Of a stretch of DNA of 64,000 nt, positions 13,107-26,339 are shown one piece after another. The notes below the pieces were generated by a model. It saw only the letters and a program-made list of their open reading frames with translations. It was not told the origin of the DNA and made no database searches. How positions within the stretch are numbered: position 1 is the stretch's first letter; each line of letters begins with the position of its first letter. The position numbers were made by a program, and so were the translations under genes. Source of the DNA: Apis mellifera. Its lineage: Eukaryota; Arthropoda; Insecta; Hymenoptera; Apidae. The stretch covers positions 16,977,463 to 17,041,462 of the forward strand of contig NC_037643.1 in NCBI RefSeq assembly GCF_003254395.2, in the 5' to 3' direction.

Positions 13107-13629
13107 TTTAGATATATAGCATATAATTGTTAAACTATTTTCCTGTTTAGAGAATTAGAAATTCGAGAAGCGAGCAGTCCGGCCAATTATGAGCCAATTT
13201 CATGTAAACGCAAACTCGAAAACAATCCACGCAAATTCATTTGTCACAGTGGATTATGTTCAATCAATTGGAAATTTAATAATGGGCAAAATGTGATTTT
13301 AATCGATTTATTTCTGATTAATTTTTAATTTATTTTAAATATAAAGCAGGAATGTATTTCGTTCGTTGTAAGTATTTGTTCATTTCGCGTCACATCGACA
13401 GTGTGAATAATAATAATCGATAAAGAAAAGTCGTGTTAAATATGTAAGGTTAATACCGAAAACGAAAAATATAAATATTGTCCGAAATAGTTCTTTTCTT
13501 AAATGTCTAATCAAGTTAAGATAAATTAAATAGGTACGTACAATTTATGGGGAAAAATAATCATATTCACGTCATATTTTTTTTTTTTTTCCTTTTCCGA
13601 TACAGTAATACAAATTGAATACACTTGGA

Positions 13630-16600
13630 ATGGCATATCTCTACATCGATCGACTGAAGAACGATTTTCAACGATCCGATTTTTACAATCCACGCACGAT
13701 AATATACAAAAGATGGTGCCCGCAAATTATAACGAAATATCTGAATAGTGAGAATTTCGATGATCTTTACGTTTCAGAAAACGTAATTCAAGTCAAAAAT
13801 TCTTCCATGTATTTCATACCCAAAGTACCAAAAATTTTTTCGATCGGTTTACGATTAGATAACGAGCATAAAGATGATATAAATTCCGTTCAATTTTGGG
13901 TCAATGCTAATATCAAGAAATTTTTGGAACAATATTTTAGCTTTTTTCTAAGGTATTTTCAATTTTTCCTTTTTTTTCTTTTTGAATCTTTTTTTACGAC
14001 GTCATTATCGAATATAAATTAAAGAATGTTGTTTGCAGATATCAAAATTATTTGCACATTTTATTGGAACCGAATGAAAATAACGATCAATCGAACGTAT
14101 TCTGTTTCACTTCTTTCAAATCGATCATTTCGAAATGTTCGAAAAATATGAGAGAAAAATCTCCCGAAATAACTCGAAACTCGAAATGCATAATGCAACA
14201 TTGCAAACGATGCTGTAACTGTACAACTTTAAACGATTTACAATTACCAACAAAACAAAATTATCCCAGATTAAAACCGCACGATAATCAGTGTACCAAT
14301 CAATACAGAATAGAGAATTCCGACACCGCTTCTATCACCAGTCAAATCAATGACGAAGATAATTACAAAGTAATAATACCTACTAAATATTTATCGGACA
14401 AGGAATATGATTCTAAATACAGCTCGCGTACGTCTTGCAATGATCAAATCACGAAAGAAAGTTATTCCAAATTAAAACTTCATGATAACCAGTACAGTAA
14501 TCAATACAAATCCATAGAAAATGCCAATATTATTTCTACGACCAGTCAAATTAATGACGAAGAGTCGAATTACAAAGTGATAATACCTAGTAAATACGTG
14601 ACGGATAAAGAATATAATTCTACGCCTATCTCTTACGACAATCAAGTGACAACACAAAATTATTCGAAATCAAAATCGCACGACAACCGATGCACTAATC
14701 AACAGTACAAATGTACGGAAGATGGCAATACTAGTTCTGTCGTTGGTCAAATTAAAAATAAAGATTTGAATTGTAAAGTGATAATACCTACTAAGTATTT
14801 ATCGGATAAAGAATATAATTCTAGATACAGTCCGCACATCTCTTACAACAATCAAATCATTAAAATAAAAAGAAATGCTGGTTGTCAAACATCGGAAAAG
14901 TGCAAGTCGTATCATGTGTACAAAAAGCCGAAGAAAAAAATTGAAAGTAGTAAAAAACGAAGTATCGCTTACTTTTCAACGAACATACCATCTTCTAAGG
15001 ACATCAAGACAATTTTCGAAACTAATCGAAAAAATTTTAACAATGGAAAGAGCAGAACGAATTTTGAGTTATTAGAAACTCAATATATCAAAGAAATAAC
15101 TAAGAATAAGAACAAGAAAATAGACAAAAAATCGAAGAAATACGATAAAGAGAATTTGATACGAAAAAAGAAAAAAAGTCATATAAACAATGATAAAGAG
15201 AACGTATTTAAATTTAAAAATGATAAAGAAATAAATACAAGAGAAAAAGAATTAAAGAATGAAAAGATGGTTAAAAATATTGAATCGAATATTGATTCTG
15301 AAATTTTCTTCGATTGTAATAGCATGCCAAATCTTACGGATGATAACATTACAAAAATATTTCGAGAATATAATGACAGAAATGAACGATTAATGTTAGA
15401 TGAAAATGGAGATTATATACTTCAAGAAAGATTAATTAACGATATCAAAAATAACGGCAACGTGTCTACAACGACTGCTTATGATGCAGTCGCAACAAAT
15501 TGTTCAGCTAATAAAAATTGTACGAAAAATAAAGAGAAGATTATGCTTGATAATTACGATATGATTAAATTAAACGAATCTTCGTCAGAGATGAATACGT
15601 CATGGAGATCGCAAACTTATTTGATAGAAAATAAAACTTCCGAACTAATGATTCTTGGAAATGTAAAAAAACGACTAGAAGAGGATTACGATGATTATTT
15701 TTCATTATACGAAGTGGATGATGACACACACGATTTAGACAACGATCTTTTTCTTGATGCAAAAAACTCAAACGATATTTTAGAAATTGACAAGCCTTGC
15801 ATCGAGATTAAAGCGGGTTACCATGCATCCCAGGATAACCTCAAAACTTCAAAACATTCTATGTTGACAGCATCGATAAAAAAAAATCAAGAAATGAAAG
15901 AAGTAACGCAACAATCGATACGTACCTTAATTTGTCCATGTTCTATTTGTTTCTTAAATTCGAATAAGCAAAATAGTTTTTATACGGCATTTAAAGAACG
16001 AGAGTGTAGTTCAAGTTCATCAATCGAATATTGTAGTGCCAGTAATATTCCTTTATCAAAGAAATCCACTCAAAATAATTCTTTCAACACGATATTTCAA
16101 ACACACTCGATGGATACTACTGTGTTATATGATGATGACTTGAAGAAATCAGAGATCCAAAATAATTGTTTTTTGAACGATATTTCATACGAAGACGACA
16201 ATGCGCTTCACGATACTAGGGAATTTTTTGATCGGACGTTATTAAATTCGTATATGATGTGTTGTTGTCAACGGAACTCGACGCCAAACTTTTCCAAGTC
16301 AAAATTGGTTACAGAATCGTTAGATTCTGGAATTTTAACCGATTTTTCACGAGATCAGCTTCGAATTATATCGGACGAACAATTTTGCGAGAAAAGTGAA
16401 AAGAACAATAGAGGTGAGCGAAAATGTTACACGAAGAAAGTGGATTTGTTGCCGACCTTTGATTTCAACACGGATAGCAGTTATTCGGACGATTCGCTTA
16501 ATCGAAGGGTCGATCTTGTGGTGAAGAAATTCACAGAAAATTTGATTCTAACAGAAAGAAAGGCAAGAATCAAATTGAGGCGAATGGAGAATTCTACGAA

Positions 16601-16706
16601 ACGTAAACAGATGAAGAAACAATGGAAGAATCGACGACAAGTACGTCTAGAGATTATTTTGAAACAAATTAGGAAAAATTTGGGAAAACAAATAAACGTG
16701 ATTTAG
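13630..16706 (+). CDS. Uncharacterised lysine/asparagine-rich protein with 67-residue repeats
   Basis: Two exons, 13630-13952 and 14039-16706. The junction AG|gtattt...tttgcag|A is in frame, and the product is 996 residues. The start is the first ATG after an in-frame stop at 13606; that stop directly follows a possible acceptor (TACAG), so a 5' non-coding exon is likely. I do not recognise the family. The N-terminal 110 residues look folded (WCPQ and a FIPKVPKIFSIG stretch). Residues about 183-383 are three tandem imperfect repeats of 66-68 residues, starting at 14262, 14463 and 14661. Each has HDNQ/R...TNQY and a VIIPTKYLSDKEY core. The middle is low-complexity K/N/D/E. The C-terminus is strongly basic, suggesting nuclear location or nucleic-acid binding. 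An alternative end via a downstream exon is likely (see 17547). No membrane segment or signal peptide is seen. Confidence 0.75.
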
Positions 16707-16797
16707 AGATGTATCATAGTATCAAAATTCTTTTGAATAATAATATTAGAGGTAAAATTGATAAGAAGGAAATATAATTTGAATATATATATATCTA

Positions 16798-17338
16798 CAG
16801 TATTGTTCAAAAATTATTTGGATAGTAATAATAAAATCATTTGAATTTAAATTGAAAAAAATAATATCTCGAGAAACAAGTGTGATTTAAAATTTGAAAT
16901 TGTTTAGAAGTAAGCAAGATATGTATATTTATAGCATTGTTATTTAAATATTTGAGTCAAAATAATAGATAATTGTAAATAATGATAATTTTCTATATTA
17001 TGAAATTTTGTATGAAAATTATGTAAATTATAGTGATATTTAAAAAAAGATATACGGATAAAATCTCTAATTTCAACTTTATCATTTTTATATTTAAATA
17101 TATTATATTTATATATGATTTTATAATGTATATATATATTTAAAAGAAATATATTCAAGATAAAACAATGAAACGAAGTTTTGTAAAATTTTATAAATAT
17201 TAAATATATAAAATTATTTTTATTATTTTTTAATCGATATATATATAATCGAAAATAAAATAGACAATTACAAAATAGAATCAAAAGAGTTAAAACTCTA
17301 AAAATTGTTTGTAATTCAAATAACTATAAACAATACTG
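16798..17338. mobile_element. Tc1/mariner-type MITE, 541 bp, TA-flanked
   Basis: The left end CAGTATTGTTCAAAAATTAT and the right end, read on the other strand as CAGTATTGTTTATAGTTATT, form an imperfect terminal inverted repeat of about 25 bp ending in ATTTG. Both ends are flanked by TA (16796-16797 and 17339-17340), the target-site duplication of Tc1/mariner elements. The interior is AT-rich and has no transposase frame, so this is a non-autonomous element. A second copy of the end-like motif (GCATTGTTATTTAAATATTTGAG) lies internally at about 16936. It sits in the presumed last intron of the preceding gene. Confidence 0.7.
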
Positions 17339-17546
17339 TATGTATAAAATAAAGTAGTAAATTTTACAAAAATTTTTAAATTTGCATACACAATTCGTGA
17401 TACAACTCTGTTTTTTTTTTTTCAAAAAATTGATTTAGATTTATATATATGATATAATAGATTTATAATTTTATCAATTATTACAACAAGCATAATAATA
17501 TGTTGAAAAATAAATAATTAACATAAATAATTAATAATAGGTACAG

Positions 17547-17687
17547 AATATATTTGAATATATTCCCAAACGAAGTTTTGTTTGTAAATTCGAGCCTTCT
17601 CTATGGACGAATGATGACGATTGGGCTATAAATAGTTCTACGCCACCGATATATTCATTCTCCGATTCTGAAATCGATCCTTTATAG
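17547..17687 (+). CDS. Probable alternative terminal exon of the gene at 13.6 kb
   Basis: This + strand frame encodes 46 residues and a TAG stop at 17685. It begins NIFEYIPKRSFVCKFEPSLW and ends SFSDSEIDPL; composition is coding-like in AT-rich surroundings. Two in-frame acceptors precede it: AATAATAG before 17541 (which adds V-Q) and GTACAG before 17547. In the upstream gene, the codon series CGA CGA CAA|GTACGT near 16640 offers a strong phase-0 donor. Joining there replaces the last 16 residues (from VRLEII) with this segment. The intron would be about 900 bp and contain the MITE. That this is a real exon is inference; the alternative is a separate short frame. Confidence 0.5.
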   Translation, partial: NIFEYIPKRSFVCKFEPSLWTNDDDWAINSSTPPIYSFSDSEIDPL

Positions 17688-20340
17688 TTTATTAAAAAAT
17701 TAAAACAATTCATTTCAATTTTATGGTTTCTATGAAACGAAGCAAAGATACGAGATAATCATTCTTCGCACGTATGATTTATTTTATTTCTTAATCATTT
17801 TTACGTTCAAATAATCTTAATTAATTAATCTTATATTTGAGTTAAAAATTAAGTAACTTAATTCATTTTTTTTTTTTTCAGATTTTTAAGTTATCTACAA
17901 CTCAATGATACCAATTAATTAAGGATTAATTTATGATTAAAAAATTTAAGAGGCATAAAATTATACGCTTTTTTTAAATAAAATAAAGTAAAATAATAGA
18001 ACCAAATAATATTATGAGAAAAGATTTAAAAAAATTTAAACATTTAACAAAAACTACTCTACATTGAAACAAAAAAATCTCATCATTGGTAATTTTAATA
18101 TTAAAAAATTTAAATCATACTTTCAATTAACTTATATTTGAGTTATTTTTTTAAAAAATTAATAATTTAATTAGTTCAGTCATTTCTATGTTATTCACAA
18201 TTCAAAGATATTAATTAAAGATTATTAATTATTTTAAATTAGAAAATTTGGAATAGATTTTTAAATATAGTTAGAGATTTTTAAATAGTTAACTAAAATA
18301 ACAGAATCAATTAATATTATAAGAAAAAACTTAAATTTAAAACTATCCATTTTGAAATCTTTTCTTTTGGTTTATAATGTTAAGAAGAAATCTAATAACT
18401 TATTATAATTGTTTGGTTCTAAGGAGACAGACCAAATTTAAATGAATTATCTGGATATTAAATTTGCAGGAAAAGTATCATTTGCACCTCTTCAAAAGCA
18501 ATGAACCCACGGATCTTCCTTCCAGCGTGCGAATAAGCAAACAAAACGACAAAGAAAACGAAATTCAGTGAAAGGACGTTAGGTGGAAAGTCAATGAAAG
18601 GTCAAAATGTTTGGACGCGGCAACAATCAAAATGTAGAGACACGTTGATTCTCTGGTTGGTCCAAACGGAAGTTGGACCGTTCATTAGACGAGACTGACC
18701 GCCTCTGTACTGTGGTTTCCTTTGAGGGGAGTCGAAACGAGAGAGCGTATACTCGATAACCAGCCGAGCGGAAATGCATAAACGACCAACAGACAGGTCT
18801 TTCCTACGCTCTCTGTTCGAAAGGAACAAGACTACATCCTTCTCCTTCTATCTGTGTATCGGTTGTCCGACAAACCATTTCTCTATTAAACGAGGGTCTG
18901 CTGGAAAAACTGACCGTCGCTACTGTACGACACCGATCAAAAGAAATCTCGGTTTGCGTTTGTCAACTGGATGCTCTTGATTTGTTGGAAATTACTTTTC
19001 TTTCTTTTTTTCTTTTTTTTTATTTCCGGAACGCGTCCAGTTTCTTTGTTTCTTCTCTCTTTGGCTTCTTTTTTTTTTTTTACCATTTTTCCTTGATTTT
19101 TATAATATCAAGCAGATAAGAATGGGAAGTGATGCTTAAATATTTAATAATTAATAGTTCTACGAGTAGCGATAAGTATAAATTTTGGCGAAAAATAATG
19201 TACTTAATGAAAAGTACCTGTAATTGAAATATAGTTAAAAAATAATTTTCATATAACGTAAAATTATAGACAAAAAATATAGGTTATTAATTTTATAAAT
19301 TATAAATAAATTAAATTATTTATTAAATTTGTCTATAAAATTATCCATAAAATATTTTTATAAAGATAGTACACAGATATTCGTTAATTAGTAAACATAC
19401 ATAATATATCTACTGTTTTATGGCATAATGTAATATCGTAAAACATTTTAAGCATTTGTCATAAGAAAAAGGTGAAAAAAAAATAATGTTGTACAAGAAT
19501 GAAATAATTAGCGCAAGAGTGAACAAAAAATTAGAAAAATTCAGAAATAGGAAAATTTATTTATTGTTTGCATAAAATCATTTTGTTTTATAATTATAGT
19601 ATTACGATTTCCAAAATATTCTATATATTCTATATATTTATTCTATATATTATTATTATTTAATGTTATTCATTTTTTTAGTTTTTGGTTACGTTTAATT
19701 ATTGTGATTTGTTGAATTTATGTAAAAACTTTTTAAAAAAGATTGAATTAATTGAATAAATAAAACATTTATTTAAAAGTTCTTTCGTTGTATTACGTAA
19801 TTTTCAAAATATTTAAATTATGCTACAATGTTAAATAATGAAAATACCACTGAATGATATTGAATTAAAGACACAATTGTTAGATTTCCAAGAATGCTTT
19901 TACGTATGTAGAAAATCGATATCCATTGTTACTAAATTTTGTATGCATAAGACAAAACCTATAATCAGTTGTCCTCGGTGAAGGCGTGAATCCTTAACAT
20001 TTCCTATCTTTATGGAACGTTCTTAAGGGTGCATAAATGAAAAAGGCTTATCTCTATGTGAATTACTTCATCAATTTTATTCGGAATAATTTATATTTCT
20101 TGAAAATGTATTTGAATAAATTATATTTCACGAAAAAACTTCGCATAAGTACATAAATATATGTATTAAAATTAAAATTGAAGAAAAAAAAAATTTGAAG
20201 GTTATTTATTTTCGATGATCTTTCTATCATTTAAATTATAAAATTTATAAATAAATAGGATTCTTTTAAAAAAATATTGCGTTAAAAAAAATTATTTTAA
20301 AAAATTTCATTAAAAATAGAATTTTTGTTTTGATAATTTT
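17688..20340. other. AT-rich non-coding DNA
   Basis: No gene can be supported. 18420-18990 is a GC-richer patch with short frames open on both strands and no recognisable protein. 19000-19090 is T-rich. The rest is A/T-rich. Confidence 0.45.
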
Positions 20341-20499
20341 TTAGGTTAGCTCGTGTAAGTGCAGAGACTCTTACAATTAAGACAGGAGTCTTACAATTAA
20401 GTCAGAGGTTTGAAAGTATATAGATATTCTTGCGAGTAAATATATATACTTATATATACAGTGCTCTGATAAAAATCACAGTTGGAAGGAGCATAATTA

Positions 20500-20860
20500 C
20501 TCGAATACACGTGGTAGCGGATCGAAAGAGACAGAGAAGGAAAGAAAAGAAGAGCAAGAGGGTGAGATGGTTAGGGTAGAATGGCGGTTGGATTCAAGCA
20601 TCGGAGAAATCCGCATTCACGTAAAGGAGGATCAGCCGTGGAAAAGCATCTTACACCGAGTCTACGATATCTAATTCCCGAGAGTTCTTTGATATATATA
20701 TATGCTCACACCAGTTCGTTCTGTCGTAGCAGAAGAGAGTCTATACAAAGGGAGAAATAAATATCACGGTAATCTCGAATCCACTATGTGGGACACACGG
20801 AGATCTTCGACGTCTTCGTCACCGTTATACAAGTCATTGGGAACGTCTGCTCTTTAACCA
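20500..20860 (+). promoter_or_regulatory. Possible TATA/initiator promoter
   Basis: In a GC-richer island, a TATATATATATG tract (about 20692-20704) is followed roughly 20-25 bases later by an initiator-like CCAGTTCG (about 20712). Downstream sequence is GC-rich and has no long ORF. It could be the start of a non-coding transcript or a 5' exon. Evidence is positional motif match only. Confidence 0.2.
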
Positions 20861-22650
20861 GGGAGCGTATATATCACCTTATCAATGATTATGAGAATTT
20901 TATTCGATTTATATATCGAATACGATTATTCCATATAATTTAATTTATCTTAAGAAAATAAGAAAACTTAAGTAACAATAATAATTTCTATATTTGTTTA
21001 TTATAAGAAAATCAAACAATTGCACAAAAGTAATTCATTTTGTTATATATATATCTTACATACCAAGTTGAAGAAAATATTGCCGAGAGAATCAATTGAT
21101 CCACGAGAATGGTCGAAGAATGTATGAAGGCTGGAGACATCCCGGGGGTTCGGGTCAAAGCAATTTTCGGCTTCGGAGGCAATCGTGTTCTAATACCCCG
21201 AGATAAAATAAAAGCAAAGGCGGCGTGCCCTTCGTGAAAGCGATTTCACACGAATGGCAAATCTCGTTCTCGCGAATTGATTTAATTTTAAACTTTTCAA
21301 TTGTCACTTTTATTTGCTTTAAAATTTTTTGTTAACAAAGATTTTTATACATAAATTATTTTGTATTTATTATATAATTATTTAATACCTGATTAATGTA
21401 TTTTATTGTATACGTGAAAATTTAATAATCTCCAGCTTGAAATCTTCTGAAGAAAAATGTGCTTTTAAAACGATTGCACAGAATTTGTTCATACGTTATC
21501 TTTTATATGGTATTGTACGATATATAACAGATTTGCAGGAAACGTGAATCAAGAAGATATTCGGAATGCCCGAGGCGAAAATTTCTCTTTTCCAAGAAAT
21601 CCAATGTGCCAAGGAGTGGCAAAGGTTTCTGAGACGTACTTTCCTAAAGCTTTCACAGTTATTATCCCACAGATGTTTGTCGTTTAGAAGATATCGAGGC
21701 GATATTGTGGCATCGTGCACTATACCCACCGATTGTTTACCTAATGATAAAAGCACCATATTCTGTTTGCACAACCGTCTTTCAAATAAGATTTTTCAAA
21801 TACGACTCGACCTTTCATTTTTTCTGTAGTAACACCCTTATTCTTTTATTAATTTCTTTTGCTTCTATAAAGAACAAAGTAGTGATATTTTTTTTTAAAT
21901 TTTAAATATTAAAAAATAATTTCCATAATTTGTTATAATAAGACATATAAGAAAAATACAAATTAATTTTAACTATATGAAGGAATAATGAATTTAATTA
22001 TTCCAAATTTTAAGATAAAAATTAAAATCAGTTATTTAAATGATGATTTAAACAATCCTGAAAAATAATAACTTTTTAGAAAATTTTTCTAACAGATACT
22101 ACATAGAAACAAGCTCGCATATATATATATATGTATATGTGGAGATAGATACGTATGACATGCCAAGGGGGAGCTTCCCACGGGAGAAAGCGATTCTGAA
22201 AATTCTTCGAAGACACGTCGATAAAGGACTATACCGCCACACTCAAGAGAGCTCCTCTCCTACTCTTCATCTCTCTTCTGCGAACACTTTCTTCACACTC
22301 TACCCGAGGAAATTGTATTTCGACGTGGAATAGCAAAGCGAAGATGACAAAGTCACGAAGAAAAATTGCGAAATTGCTTGCTGCAGTGGCGGCGCACTCT
22401 GGATACTTGATATACCTAACCTCTTCCGAATCATAACTTCTCCCTCTTTTATCGATCGATCAATGATAGAAAGATGAAAACAGACAGAAGACGAATAACA
22501 GTAAGTGAATCTTTTGATTTCGACCGAATATCTTTTCGAATACTTGTGTATCCTTTTGGCACCTTAATGTGCTAGAAATGTATTGAAAATCAAATTCTAT
22601 CCTTCAAAGAGGAACTGCGAAAAGGAAATTTTATATATGTGAAAAAAGTT

Positions 22651-22681
<31 letters not shown>

Positions 22682-25600
22682 GATAATATTGCTGTAAAAA
22701 TATAACGCATTTATTGCAACGATGTGTTGATATTTTTATTAATTGAAAAGATCTCGTTTGATTCTATATCTTATAATGTATTTTATACAACAAATTATTT
22801 ACATAGAATTTTATACTGAATGTTATGTTTTCACTAGTTGGCATCCTGAAACGGAACTGCAAAAGATATCACAATAACGTCTAATATCTAAAATAATTTA
22901 ACATATAAGTACTTACCTAGTAAATTAATTAAATATACTTATTTTCATATCGAAAAAGATTTGATAGATATATCTTTTCCTTTAATAACTTTTAGAAACT
23001 AAAATGATATAAGATTTATCAAATAAATATATTAATCTAATACTAATACTTTCTATAATTTTCTATGATTTATAAAGCTCCATTCAGAAAGTTCCTATCA
23101 CAAAAGTTAATAAGGGCTTTCTGCGAATATGACATGTATATAAGTATTATTACAAAAGAAGGGGAACTCATGTATGATTGGTAGATTTAAAAAGTCCATC
23201 ATACGGAAGCGGGAATTTCGAAAAATCAGCTTCATGGATTTAATGGTCCCTGCTGAACGGCGAGGGCGCGACAGATCTCTTTATTCGAGCGGCACAAAGG
23301 CACCGCGCAGATTACAGAGCCAGCAATCCCTCCTCTATGGATTCTACGGTAAGGCATTATACGAGGACGACATGCGGCCAAGTAACGTGGAAGGACATCA
23401 TCCCTGGACAATACTGACTTAGATCATTGTGTATCTATATCTGCTTTATCGATCTTTATGTAGGTTTCGTAGAATCAATGGAAATCAATTAACTTCTTGG
23501 AAATTGTGATTAACTTATAAGAAAGTTAATATTATATCTATATATGAAGATAAAAATAATAGATATCTTTTAAAATATGCAAAGAAATACTTTGTAAATT
23601 TCATAAAAATTCAGAATCCAGAATATGTAATTTGATTATATCAACTTTATTTCATATTAATATATGATGAATATGTAGAATAATTTAACATAACATTTTT
23701 ACAAATAAAATTAATAAAAACTTAAATTTTCTTTTTACCATTTTATTCTAAAACAATAAAATAATAATATTTCTAATAGAAAAAAATATTTTAAAAAATA
23801 CTTATACAAATTAATTAATTAAAGATCCTTAATTTAAAATAAAAGAACTTAAAATAAAAATTTAAAATTAAATAAATAAAAATCTTAATACAAATATTCT
23901 CTGTATTAAATAATTATTTCAAGATGTGAATAAAGTAGTCATTAAATAGTGATTCGATTTCAAGGTTTGTATATTTTCGAGAAATGAAATTTTCTATATA
24001 CAGTTATGAACAAAAAGTAAATATATTTCGAGACTAATCTAAGTCACATACAATCAATTATACTTGCGATTTCGAAAGTGTGCGATGATGCAAGCTCACA
24101 TGGACACATTATTATACATATTTATATGTAAATGCATGTATGTTTTGCAGACAAGATTATTACATCTTATTATATCTTGTCAATAAAAAATTTTAATTAT
24201 GAGCTTACACGAATAAAATAAAATTAAATACTAAATGCTTATTGATAATAGATGAAAATCTCTTTGGTTCATTTGAACGAACACGCAATTTTTTGTGCTA
24301 TCATAAATGGTATTATTTATACCATCTTGGTATATCTTTACTTCTCTCAAGTTTTTAATTTTCAAATAGACAATAGATATGCATTGTGAGTAATAATATA
24401 CTTAATTGATTTTCAATTACTTTGAATAATGTATAAATAATTCGTTAAAAAATATATCACACAATGTAATTCGACAAATTTTTTGTAACAATCTAACTCA
24501 TACATATGTACATATAATCGTTTCATTGACTATCGTGTTAGAAATACATAATTAAAGATATAAGCTAACTATACAGATAGTTCACTCGTCTTTTATCACC
24601 GACAAATTTTTACTTACGTGTTAACTTTTCTTTCATACACTTTCCAAAGATAGTAAATATCTATTTATTCACGACTAGTCCTGACTAGGTATTGTTTTAT
24701 TAACATTCACAGCGTTCATCTAGATACGTTTATCTGTTAACAGTGTCCCACTTTCTTTCTTCGTGCGTCTGTTAAACGTTGCTTGAATATGTTTTCAAAA
24801 CGGTAACAACATACATAATTATTTTAGTTAGTTTAATTACACTTTTGTGGTTGAAAATTCTAATTACATTTTGTTATATCGAACGAATTTTATATATATA
24901 GACGATTATTTTTATAAATATACAGCAGTCACATAATACATTTACTGATGATTGTTCTCTGTGGTTTTTATTACTTAACCTTAAAAAGATACTTGCGCCT
25001 TCCATTCTGGATGCTTGGACTAGAATATACTCTTTTATTCTAACATGTAGAATAAGGTATAATGCAAAACTGAAAAATAAATCGAACTAAAAATTATATC
25101 AGTGATTTAAAATAATATTATTATTAAAACATTTTTTTTTTCCAAATTCTATCTTTTTATAGACAATATAATAACTTTATTGAATTAAAAAATTTCAAAA
25201 TTTGAATGTAACAAATAATAAAAATAACAAAAAGTCCTGTGAAATTTTTAATATAAAAAATTGAAAATATTTTAAAATTTTTTATTTTAAATCACCTTAA
25301 TAAAATAAATGACAAACAATAATATAACTTATATAACTATACAATAATTTAATATAATATTATTCGCACACTCATTCATGAATTTATGGTATATTAATAA
25401 TATTTATTTGATATTGTTCTTTTATCGGGAAAAATTATATATTCATCTCGAAAAAATAATTCCTCATTAAAAATTTTGTCTAATATAAACCATGAAAAAA
25501 ATATAGATATTTAAATTTTGAAGATTCAAATAAATATATATTTTAATAATTTAAAAATTTCCCTGCCAATTTAAAACACTTAGAAACATCATGTTAAATC

Positions 25601-26339
25601 AATTATGTATTTGGATCAATATGTATTGTTATTTAAATGATATATGTTATTAGATTAAATTTTATAACAGTATATGTGTTTTTCGTTCTTTGACTAGATA
25701 ACTGCTACAATTTGGCAATAATAATTAACCTATATTTTTCTGACTAGAAATTAGAAGCAATTTTTTTTATATACACGCATTTTACTTAAGTATACATGTA
25801 TATCATTTATAAAATTCATATGTTTAAAAAATTAAATAAAACAACATTTAATATGTGTCAGTGATTTCATTAGATATCATTCAATGTTTTTTTATTTCTA
25901 CCTTAACCTTTTAATCAGTAAAATTGAAATAATTCGATATACTAAAAAAAAAATCATTGAATTTCTATGAATCATTTTAACTTTTTAAAAAATTATATAT
26001 TAAAATATAAAATATATATTTATTATAAACAAAATGAATTAATTTGTTCATTTAAAATAAAAATTACCTATAAAATACTTCACCGAAAAATTATACCGAT
26101 TAATAGGTTAAGCGTTCACAACAGTACTAATTCTATTATTATGAAGCATCCAAATATACAAAATTTAGTAATATTTTTCTCATTGCATCTAGTGACAATC
26201 AGAAATAATGTATAATAATATAACTTTTTAATTTAAAGTTATGTACGAAAATTTACCGAAATCTATTTTCAATGATTAAAAATTAACCATTAATTAATTA
26301 TTTAATTCTATATTAAAAGTAACCAACTAACAGTTGGTA
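20861..26339. other. AT-rich non-coding DNA with small islands
   Basis: No gene can be supported. GC-richer patches at 21070-21240, 21540-21740, 22140-22450 and 23160-23420 have short open frames without recognisable domains. An (AC)n microsatellite lies at 22657-22680. A CGTGGGAAG (Su(H)-type) site lies on the - strand at about 22177-22185. From 23.4 to 26.3 kb the DNA is almost purely A/T-rich. TTTATT at about 25893 and 26013 could be distal poly(A) signals (AATAAA) for nerfin-1 on the - strand. Confidence 0.4.
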
